Shown here piece by piece: positions 1 through 5,358 of a DNA stretch of 5,358 nucleotides. A program made the translations under genes and the position numbers. Positions within the stretch are counted from its first letter, which is position 1; every line of letters begins with the position of its first letter. Origin of the DNA: CAZTKP01 sp964614215 (GTDB lineage Bacteria > UBP6 > UBA1177); the NCBI GenBank assembly GCA_964614215.1, contig CAZTKP010000176.1, forward strand, positions 1-5,358, given 5' to 3'. The notes under the pieces are model-generated. The model was given only the letters and a program-made list of their open reading frames with translations, did not search any database and had not been told where the DNA came from.

Positions 1-960
1 GCTTCAATAGGTAAGAACTCTCCTGTCAGTCAGACAATATTCATTTCTCCGCAGGAAGGTCTTGTGCTGGGACAGATAGCGCTTGCAGAGGCATCAGGCA
101 GTGAATGTTACTACAGCTTAAATCAGGTGCTCCTTAAAGTTAAGGTCGATGACACGAATATTCATCTTTCCAATTTTAAACTCATTGACGATGCTAACGG
201 AAATGGTTCCTACGATCCTGATGCTGAAGTGGAAGAGGGCGAAAAGGCTGATTCTATAATAGCTTCAACAGATTCACTTAATGACGGATATGCTGTTTTT
301 TCCATCACATCAACAAGATTTTTCGCTAATAAGATCAACAATCTCCTTTTTGTCGTGGATGCAGGATACAAGGACGGTGAGACTATTTCAAGAAGTGCGA
401 CATTCCTTCCTGCAGTTGAGGAAGAGGGAATTCTTATAAGTGATGGCGGCAGTGCAGAACTGAGCGGACTTCCGATTGATTTCAGTGAGTTCCAGTTTGA
501 ACCGGCAGATTCATTTATTGTAACAAAGGGCGTGAACGATCCTTCAGTTCCTGAGAAAAATGAGATGAACGGAACGCACGATATTCTGCAGATGAGAGTT
601 ACTTCAAACTCTTCAGCTGATAAGATAACCAGTATTAAGGTTAAGCTTAGTAAGGCAGATATGGCGAAATTCGATGCAGGAATAAAAAATCTCTCGATCT
701 GGGAAGATACAGATAATGACGGAAAGGGAGATACAGAGATCGCAACAGCATCTGCAGCAGATTCAGCAACGATGCATACTTTTAGAGATCTGAGTTTCGA
801 GGTGGCTGCGGATCAGACAAAATATATTACTATTAAAGCGAATATCGGTCTTAGTGATGGCGAATATTTTCAGTTGACAGTAACAGATGTAGGAATTGAA
901 GGCGATAATGATAAAGTCCTTGGACTGCCTGTAAATTCAAAGGAATACAGCTACGTATGC
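1..960 (+). repeat. Paralogous C-terminal module, copy 1 (in protein A)
   Basis: These 320 codons are the counterpart of 3225-4193 in the next gene. The anchors that align are GKNSPV, GLVxGQ, SN(F/I)KL followed by an Asp/Asn-Gly loop, FEP..SFI.TKG..DP.VPE, GIK followed by a second Asp-rich loop, and VLGLP..SKE. Divergence is substantial at the protein level, so this is an old duplication or shared family module, not a recent DNA repeat. The left boundary is set by the window edge. Confidence 0.8.
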
Positions 961-1116
961 GATGATAGATATGAAGAGTGTAATCCGGATCCTGGCTGTG
1001 CATGCACGATGGTCTCAACAGAAGAAAAGACATCAGGTCTTTCATGGCTTGTTTTTGCAGTTCTCTTGGCTGTTGCAGCTTTCTTTGTTGAAAAAAGTCG
1101 CAGCAGATCACACTAG
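1..1116 (+). CDS. Surface protein A, 3' part only (paralogue of the downstream gene; C-terminal membrane/sorting tail)
   Basis: The reading frame is open from base 1, so the gene starts left of the window; the GTG at 64 lies inside a region that aligns with protein B and is not a start. The visible 371 residues align throughout with the C-terminal part of protein B: GKNSPV near the edge, the GQ-containing strand after it, and VLGLP..SKE before the tail (306-315). Two Asp-rich calcium-type loops are seen, D64-N66-N68-G69-D72 and D236-D238-D240-G241-D244. The protein ends with Cys residues at 320, 327, 333 and 335, a hydrophobic helix at about 348-363 and a basic SRSRSH end, an architecture like MYXO-CTERM-type sorting signals. 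I infer an exported, envelope-anchored, probably calcium-stabilised beta-rich protein. Its ligand or role cannot be told from the sequence. No intrinsic terminator is evident after the stop. Confidence 0.85.
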   Translation, partial: ASIGKNSPVSQTIFISPQEGLVLGQIALAEASGSECYYSLNQVLLKVKVDDTNIHLSNFKLIDDANGNGSYDPDAEVEEGEKADSIIASTDSLNDGYAVFSITSTRFFANKINNLLFVVDAGYKDGETISRSATFLPAVEEEGILISDGGSAELSGLPIDFSEFQFEPADSFIVTKGVNDPSVPEKNEMNGTHDILQMRVTSNSSADKITSIKVKLSKADMAKFDAGIKNLSIWEDTDNDGKGDTEIATASAADSATMHTFRDLSFEVAADQTKYITIKANIGLSDGEYFQLTVTDVGIEGDNDKVLGLPVNSKEYSYVCDDRYEECNPDPGCACTMVSTEEKTSGLSWLVFAVLLAVAAFFVEKSRSRSH

Positions 1117-1128
1117 TTAACTTTCCTT

Positions 1129-1157
1129 TTGACATAATCTAAATCTTTAATTATGAT
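1129..1157 (+). promoter_or_regulatory. Sigma70-type promoter for surface protein B
   Basis: A perfect -35 hexamer TTGACA (1129-1134) is followed by a 17-bp spacer and the -10 hexamer TATGAT (1152-1157), five of six matching consensus. Transcription would start near 1164, giving a leader of roughly 50 nt before the ATG. The site lies in the 101-bp gap after gene A, so gene B can be transcribed independently of A. No clear operator was recognised. Confidence 0.75.
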
Positions 1158-1206
1158 AAAATCTGATTGTTGATGTAACTATATTCAATGGTGAACATAT
1201 TTCTTT

Positions 1207-1211
1207 AGGAG
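1207..1211 (+). promoter_or_regulatory. Ribosome binding site deciding the start of protein B
   Basis: AGGAG ends six bases before the ATG at 1218 but only three before the in-frame GTG at 1215. The spacing favours ATG 1218 as the start. The resulting N-terminus, MKKILF, is also a typical signal-peptide beginning. Confidence 0.7.
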
Positions 1212-1217
1212 AAGGTG

Positions 1218-4200
1218 ATGAAGAAAATTCTTTTTGTTGTATTAATTGCTCTTCCTTTGCTTGTTTTCGGCTTTACGGGAACAACCATGAGCTCACAGGT
1301 TTCTGAGCTAGACGGAAAAAAGCTCCAGTGGGAAGCAGGTAGTTATGATTATTTTGTTATGTTCAAATCTCTTATTGCTAACAACATCCGTACCAGCTGT
1401 TCAACAGTTCCGGAAGACCAGAGCGTAGGTTGTGACTGGGATACAAATCCGGAAGGAGATACGTGTCTTCAGTCCAGTACATTTGTTCTGGATTCATCCC
1501 GGGTTCCTGCTGATGCATACGTCGAAGCGGCCTATCTTGTGTGGGCAGGTACTGTTGAACCTAATACGACAGCACTGCCTGTTACCAATACAGCAAAACT
1601 TTCATTTGAGTCTTCAGATGGAAAGGTGCAGGTAAGTGAAACTGTAACGGCTGCCAGACAGGGAACTCTTGGAAGTGACACTAACACTGCTCAGCAGGAT
1701 TTCTCTTTTGAAGGGATGGTGATCGAGGATTCCGGTACAGTGTATGGCGGTTACTATACATACAGAGTTGATGTTACAGAGATATTTCATCAGATCCATG
1801 ATCTCGGTAGAGAGGCTGGATATACATCGGATGGCCTTTCTCTTGTCGGAAGTTATACTGTAGGTGATGTTGTCTGTTCAGATAATCCCGCATATATTTC
1901 TCAGGTTGTCGGTTATTCGACATACAGTTCATCAGTTATCGGTGGCTGGTCAATTATCCTTGTCTACAGGTCTGTTCAGGTAGATCCCAAGATGGTCTAC
2001 ATTTACAACGGATTTTCAGCATACAAGTTTCAGGAACAGGATATTCCTATCTCAGGATTCGAGTTCCCTGAAAAACCTAAAGTAAAGGTGACAGTTCACG
2101 CTCTTGAAGGAGACCCGGGGATTTCCGTAGCTTCTGATACTCAGTGCGGCGGTGGCGGATTTACCGGTGGCCCGTGTCCTCCGGAAGGTCTTTCAGTTAC
2201 AGGAGAGACGACACCTATAACAGATTTTGTTATTCTGCAGAATGATTGTAACCCGGCCATGTTCCAGGATATGAACGGAACAGCTTTTAATTTTTCAGAG
2301 ACCTACAACTCTATTTCAAGCATGTATGATGTTGCCGGACTTGTTCCTGACTGTGTAGGCGGAGATCCTAACAATCCTAATCCGGATACTCTGGAATATA
2401 CAATGGATGTTGATACCTTCATTATGGATGCCGAAACCAATACTGTTTTTGACACTCAGTTTAAGAAGGGTGATACGAACATGTTCTTTAAGCTGGGAGC
2501 GAATGGAGACTATGTCTATACAAACTACATGGTTGTAAGTGTTGACACAAAGGCTCCAAGATACGATATTCCTCCGAATGCAGATACTCCTTCGGGAAGG
2601 GAAAAGATCTACTGCGGATGCGCGCCCGAATCGGATTCAGTCTGCTTTGATTATCCGTTCTACTTCGCGGTAAAAGTTCAGAACTGGGGTGATGATATTT
2701 CGACTAACGTAACTATACAGGACAACCTTTCTCCTAAGGTTTCCTACGTTTCAGGAACTACTGAAATGTGTAAGGAATGGAAGTCTGCCAACGTATGCAG
2801 CAAATGGGAGAAGATAGAAGACGGTTCAGGCGGAGCATTCCCGCTTGCCCAGCCGTATAAGATAGCAGATACTCTATACTATTGTGATCAGGCTACTTTT
2901 GAGTGTTCCGAGACGATAATGGTCCGTTTTAAGGTGAGACCTTCAGACACTCTTCAGAAGCATGAGGTTATTGAGAACACGGCACTTATAAACGATGATA
3001 GCGGTAAGGTCTACAAGACTAACACCTCAATTCCGCTTCGTCTGGTTTCAGGTACATGTACTTCGGCTTCCGAATGTGAGAATCCTGATCTTACTGAGTG
3101 TGGCGGAGTTCCCGGAGGTCAGGGCTGTGAAAACGACGATGACTGTGAAGATGGAGAGACTTGCAATTCTGATGGTAACTGTGTGACAGATACATCAAAA
3201 CTCACAACGGCAGCAAAGATCACAGTGGCACAGGGGAAGAATTCTCCTGTGAACAGTTCTTCAATAATTATTCCTGCGCCGACAACAGGTCTTGTTATGG
3301 GACAGTTCTCTATTATCGCGGAAGGTTCGGCAGAAGATGAGAAGTTCTTTAACTTCAGGTCTGTAACCGTAAATGTCAACAAGGAGGACAATGTTATTTT
3401 CAGCAACATAAAACTTGTTTATGACGCAGATGGTGACGGCCTGGCTTCCGATAGCGAAACAGTTATAGCTGAACCGGCAGGAGAAGATTCCGGTACGATA
3501 GCTTTTGCTGTAAAATCCGGAAATCAGCTTTATAAAGCAGGTGTTCTTCATCACTTCCTGATGGTTCTTGATGCCACATACAAGACTCCGGAAGATATTC
3601 CTTCAAATACGGCTTTTAATTTTGATCTTGAGGCAGAGACATCTTTTGATATCAAGGATGCTGGCGATCCTGAGGTCACAGTTACGGAGGCTCCGATCAG
3701 TTTTATAGAGTATGCTTTTGAGCCGACAAGAGAAAGTTTCATTTTTACAAAAGGAGCTGTTGATCCTCCTGTTCCGGAAATGAAAAATCTTAATAAAAAT
3801 GTTGCAGTTATGCAGATAAGGTCAAAGGCTGTCTCACATGCTAATTCTCTTGAAAAGATAAGGATCAAGACGACCACTAAGTCTGTAAGGTTCGGAGACG
3901 GCATAAAGGAAGTTAAACTTTATCTTGATGCTGAAAAAGACGGCTTTTATGTCGGTAATGAACTTCTTGGAAGTGTAAAGACAGATGAAGTTGACACTAC
4001 AGTCATGCTTGAACTGACTTCTCCGCTTAGTTATGCAGAGAATGAGGAAAAAACACTTCTTGTTGTCTGTGATTTCAATATCCCTAAGGATCAGATGGCT
4101 CAGATCGAGATCTCAAGCAGCAAAGTTTATCTTGATACAAGTGTTGACGTTCTTGGGCTTCCGCTTAAATCCAAAGAGTTCTGGTACAAATGCGAGGAAG

Positions 4201-4352
4201 GCGACCTTACATGCGGAGTAGTGGAGGAAGAGTCAGGCTGCTCACTTACAGCTGTAGAGTCTGTAGGTTTTGAAGGGATACTGCTTAGTATGCTTGCCGC
4301 CATATTCTTTATTCCTCTGGTTCTTATTAGAAAAAAGAGAACTTCCAAATAA
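1218..4352 (+). CDS. Large secreted multidomain surface protein B (signal peptide, DUF11-like domain, Cys-rich segment, EF-hand-like module, C-terminal anchor)
   Basis: 1044 aa from the ATG at 1218. Residues 1-19 form a signal peptide (MKKILF then a hydrophobic core). Residues 40-450 form a large extracellular region with AAYLVWAG (104-111), YRVDVTEIF (182-190) and GGWSIILVY (242-250), a pattern I recognise from secreted proteins that also carry DUF11 repeats. Residues about 478-610 look DUF11-like (VQNWGDDISTNVTIQDNLS, a VSGT turn, then a late N-A strand). Residues 614-655 hold seven cysteines, the last four exactly six residues apart (637, 643, 649, 655). Residues 670-992 are the module shared with protein A, with EF-hand-like loops at D736-E747 and D904-E915. 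The tail has Gly-Cys at 1007-1008, a membrane helix at about 1018-1037 and RKKRTSK. There are 26 cysteines in all, which points to an oxidising extracytoplasmic location. An envelope-anchored structural or adhesive role is inferred; no catalytic motif is seen. Confidence 0.85.
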   Translation: MKKILFVVLIALPLLVFGFTGTTMSSQVSELDGKKLQWEAGSYDYFVMFKSLIANNIRTSCSTVPEDQSVGCDWDTNPEGDTCLQSSTFVLDSSRVPADAYVEAAYLVWAGTVEPNTTALPVTNTAKLSFESSDGKVQVSETVTAARQGTLGSDTNTAQQDFSFEGMVIEDSGTVYGGYYTYRVDVTEIFHQIHDLGREAGYTSDGLSLVGSYTVGDVVCSDNPAYISQVVGYSTYSSSVIGGWSIILVYRSVQVDPKMVYIYNGFSAYKFQEQDIPISGFEFPEKPKVKVTVHALEGDPGISVASDTQCGGGGFTGGPCPPEGLSVTGETTPITDFVILQNDCNPAMFQDMNGTAFNFSETYNSISSMYDVAGLVPDCVGGDPNNPNPDTLEYTMDVDTFIMDAETNTVFDTQFKKGDTNMFFKLGANGDYVYTNYMVVSVDTKAPRYDIPPNADTPSGREKIYCGCAPESDSVCFDYPFYFAVKVQNWGDDISTNVTIQDNLSPKVSYVSGTTEMCKEWKSANVCSKWEKIEDGSGGAFPLAQPYKIADTLYYCDQATFECSETIMVRFKVRPSDTLQKHEVIENTALINDDSGKVYKTNTSIPLRLVSGTCTSASECENPDLTECGGVPGGQGCENDDDCEDGETCNSDGNCVTDTSKLTTAAKITVAQGKNSPVNSSSIIIPAPTTGLVMGQFSIIAEGSAEDEKFFNFRSVTVNVNKEDNVIFSNIKLVYDADGDGLASDSETVIAEPAGEDSGTIAFAVKSGNQLYKAGVLHHFLMVLDATYKTPEDIPSNTAFNFDLEAETSFDIKDAGDPEVTVTEAPISFIEYAFEPTRESFIFTKGAVDPPVPEMKNLNKNVAVMQIRSKAVSHANSLEKIRIKTTTKSVRFGDGIKEVKLYLDAEKDGFYVGNELLGSVKTDEVDTTVMLELTSPLSYAENEEKTLLVVCDFNIPKDQMAQIEISSSKVYLDTSVDVLGLPLKSKEFWYKCEEGDLTCGVVEEESGCSLTAVESVGFEGILLSMLAAIFFIPLVLIRKKRTSK
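3225..4193 (+). repeat. Paralogous C-terminal module, copy 2 (in protein B)
   Basis: These 323 codons (residues 670-992) match the 320 codons at the left edge of the window. Within the module, two halves resemble each other: residues about 668-835 and 841-990 each begin with a strand, a Gly and a P-V turn, continue with a strand pair, and reach an Asp-rich loop (DADGDG at 736-741; DAEKDG at 904-909). Both B loops are 12 residues ending in Glu, as in canonical EF-hand loops. With copy 1, four half-repeats are visible in the window. A beta-sandwich fold is inferred. Confidence 0.75.
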
Positions 4353-4360
4353 TTTCAATG

Positions 4361-4394
4361 CCCTTTCCGGTCTATTCGGGAAGGGTTCGTTTTT
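4361..4394 (+). terminator. Intrinsic terminator after surface protein B
   Basis: Nine base pairs can form between CCCTTTCCG (4361-4369) and CGGGAAGGG (4377-4385), including one G-U pair, with a seven-base loop. TTCG and a five-T run (4390-4394) follow. It starts eight bases after the stop codon, which fits termination of the surface-protein transcript before the tRNA unit. Confidence 0.8.
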
Positions 4395-4440
4395 ATCATA
4401 GAGTATTTTCAGCACGTTGTTTAATAAACCTAAATAAAGG

Positions 4441-4468
4441 TTGACAAGCGATCTTTCATAACTAGTAT
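4441..4468 (+). promoter_or_regulatory. Promoter of the tRNA-fMet gene
   Basis: TTGACA (4441-4446, perfect -35) is separated by 16 bp from TAGTAT (4463-4468, four of six matches to -10). The expected start is near 4475, about 13 bases upstream of the mature tRNA 5' end, typical for a short tRNA leader. An alternative -10, TATAGA at 4466-4471, would leave a 19-bp spacer and is less likely. Confidence 0.6.
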
Positions 4469-4487
4469 AGACATCAGCAATTGAGGT

Positions 4488-4563
<76 letters not shown>

Positions 4564-4571
4564 TTTTTTTT
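4564..4571 (+). terminator. T-run directly after the tRNA, possible terminator
   Basis: Eight consecutive T residues follow the encoded CCA with no spacer. The GC-rich T-arm and acceptor stem of the tRNA could serve as the hairpin of an intrinsic terminator, or the run may only mark the end of the transcript. No separate hairpin precedes the run. Confidence 0.4.
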
Positions 4572-4613
4572 GCCTTCTACCGTCGATTTTCCAGAAATTT
4601 TTTAAGGTAAGGT

Positions 4614-5198
4614 TTAACCCTTCCTGACAATTTCAGCAGTCTGGTTGAGCCATTTTTCGCGGAGTTTATCTGAGCTTTTTTTCATGGAATCGAACTGGAC
4701 TATATCAACTTTCTTTACGCCGATAATTTTAAGTGTGGTGCTTCCTACAACTCTTTTTACAGGGAACTTGAGGATAAGGTTGTGATAGGCTTTCGGGCCG
4801 CCGAGTGTGTTGAAGATGACAGCTTTTTTTATGTCCGGGAACATTGCTTTCATCAAGCCTGATTTCTTTGGAATGTATGCTCGCTGAGGAAGAAAGACCT
4901 TGTCAAAAAATCCTTTTAAGATCGCAGGCATTACTCCCCACCAGACAGGAAAAATCAAATAAATAATGCTTGTTTCTGATAATAAGTTCAGATATTTATC
5001 AACATTCGGGTCCGTTGTTTCGCCTTTACTGTAAAGACGCAGGTCGTCACCGCTCATAACGGGATCGAACTTGTCCTCGTATAGATCAATGATGTTGTAT
5101 TTTTCACCTTTTTCCTTAAGTGTTTCGATGATCTTTTCCTTAACTGCGTGACAGAAACTTCCGTTGTAAGGATGAGCATAAATGATAAGTGGTTTCAT
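4614..5198 (-). CDS. NAD(P)H:quinone oxidoreductase-like flavoprotein (flavodoxin-2 fold)
   Basis: 194 aa, a usual length for the MdaB/KefF/YwrO/NQO1 group (Flavodoxin_2). Members bind FMN or FAD and pass two electrons from NAD(P)H to quinones or similar acceptors in the cytoplasm. The visible motifs follow the family order: an N-terminal strand then AHP..GSF (8-15, the flavin phosphate loop), DLY (38-40), FDP (44-46), FPVWW (83-87) followed by PAILKGFFDKVF (91-102), AY (107-108), and the TLGGP loop (131-135) that contacts the flavin. The ATG at 5196-5198 is supported by GGAGGAG on the - strand (5205-5211), six bases upstream. The gene is probably transcribed alone from the promoter at 5227-5235 and converges on the tRNA. 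The true substrate (quinone, azo or nitro compound, or partner of a KefC-type channel) cannot be told; no channel gene is adjacent. Confidence 0.9.
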   Translation of the reverse strand: MKPLIIYAHPYNGSFCHAVKEKIIETLKEKGEKYNIIDLYEDKFDPVMSGDDLRLYSKGETTDPNVDKYLNLLSETSIIYLIFPVWWGVMPAILKGFFDKVFLPQRAYIPKKSGLMKAMFPDIKKAVIFNTLGGPKAYHNLILKFPVKRVVGSTTLKIIGVKKVDIVQFDSMKKSSDKLREKWLNQTAEIVRKG

Positions 5199-5226
5199 AG
5201 AAATCTCCTCCGATAATGTTCAGGAA

Positions 5227-5235
5227 ATTATAGCA
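5227..5235 (-). promoter_or_regulatory. Extended -10 promoter of the flavoprotein gene
   Basis: On the - strand, TGC is directly followed by a perfect TATAAT (5232 down to 5227), an extended -10 element. The -35 region is poor (TTTCAA at 16 bp spacing, three of six matches), which fits reliance on the TG extension. Transcription would start near 5220, about 22 nt before the ATG. No inverted repeat suggesting a redox or drug-responsive regulator was recognised. Confidence 0.65.
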
Positions 5236-5268
5236 TTTTTAGTGAGAATTGAAATGGGAAGAGGGTAT

Positions 5269-5358
5269 TTAGTCGATATTTTCAACTATCTTAACTGCAA
5301 CAGCTGAAGCAAGTCCGATATTTTCAAGTGCAACCCACTCTTTCTGTGAATGGAAGTT
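5269..5358 (-). CDS. C-terminal end of a probable M20-family metallopeptidase (peptidase T-like), cut by the window edge
   Basis: Only the last 29 codons and a TAA stop (5269-5271) are inside the window. The - strand reads NFHSQKEWV, then an amphipathic helix ending in VENID. In M20 peptidases such as tripeptidase PepT, the last zinc-ligand histidine sits in this kind of context: an aromatic or aliphatic residue before His, then Ser/Gly, and a few residues on Glu-(W/F/Y)-V, followed by a final helix that closes the protein. His 3 of this fragment would be that ligand. I infer a cytoplasmic di/tripeptide-cleaving zinc enzyme. The fragment is short, so subfamily is uncertain. It ends 70 bp upstream of the flavoprotein ATG on the same strand, and the flavoprotein promoter lies in that gap, so joint transcription is possible but not needed. 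Confidence 0.6.
   Translation of the reverse strand, partial: NFHSQKEWVALENIGLASAVAVKIVENID

Noticed and set aside
64..66. GTG as the start codon of gene A.
   Set aside because: The frame is open to base 1 and the residues before it (GKNSPV and following) align with the interior of protein B, so the gene begins outside the window.
851..1135. A 94-codon open frame on the - strand opposite the end of gene A.
   Set aside because: It runs antisense to a well-supported coding region conserved with protein B; its composition (many Leu, His, Gln) is typical of a shadow frame.
1188..1208. A six-codon ATG-to-TAG frame in the leader of gene B whose stop overlaps the Shine-Dalgarno sequence, possibly a leader peptide.
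   Set aside because: No ribosome binding site precedes it and its residues show no regulatory bias; chance occurrence is likely.
1215..1217. GTG as the start codon of gene B.
   Set aside because: It lies only three bases after the AGGAG sequence, while the ATG at 1218 has better spacing and gives the usual MKK signal-peptide start.
3119..3904. Three open frames of about 96-117 codons on the - strand inside gene B.
   Set aside because: They lie wholly opposite the conserved C-terminal module and show no ribosome binding site or family signature that I could recognise.

Overview
This looks like a chromosomal window from a diderm (Gram-negative type) bacterium with a moderately AT-rich genome. 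Two neighbouring + strand genes encode large, aspartate-rich secreted proteins that end in a Cys / membrane helix / basic tail. The second also carries a cysteine-rich module of the kind common in delta-proteobacterial and myxobacterial-like surface proteins. The moderate GC content and that tail architecture suggest a Myxococcota/Bradymonadia-like or candidate-phylum lineage, but nothing in the window fixes the taxon.

Left part (1-4352, + strand). The window opens inside the 3' part of gene A, of which 371 codons are visible. A 101-bp gap follows, holding a near-consensus sigma70 promoter. Then comes gene B (1044 aa), complete with a signal peptide, a large N-terminal extracellular region, a DUF11-like domain, a seven-cysteine segment, and a C-terminal module that is clearly paralogous to the visible part of gene A. 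The shared module is about 320 residues long and itself consists of two similar halves, each with an EF-hand-like Asp-rich loop. Both proteins end in a tripartite tail resembling MYXO-CTERM-type sorting signals. They are therefore best read as members of one family of calcium-binding, envelope-anchored surface proteins. Gene B ends at an intrinsic terminator.

Middle part (4353-4571). A compact unit holds a tRNA promoter, an initiator tRNA-fMet with an encoded CCA end, and an eight-T run immediately downstream.

Right part (4572-5358, - strand). A flavodoxin-fold NAD(P)H:quinone-type oxidoreductase has its own extended -10 promoter and converges on the tRNA. At the right edge are the last 29 codons of a gene that looks like an M20-family peptidase, possibly peptidase T-like. 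These right-hand genes are ordinary housekeeping or redox genes with no evident functional link to the surface proteins. No mobile element, CRISPR array or phage signature was seen. The most interesting content is the tandem surface-protein pair.
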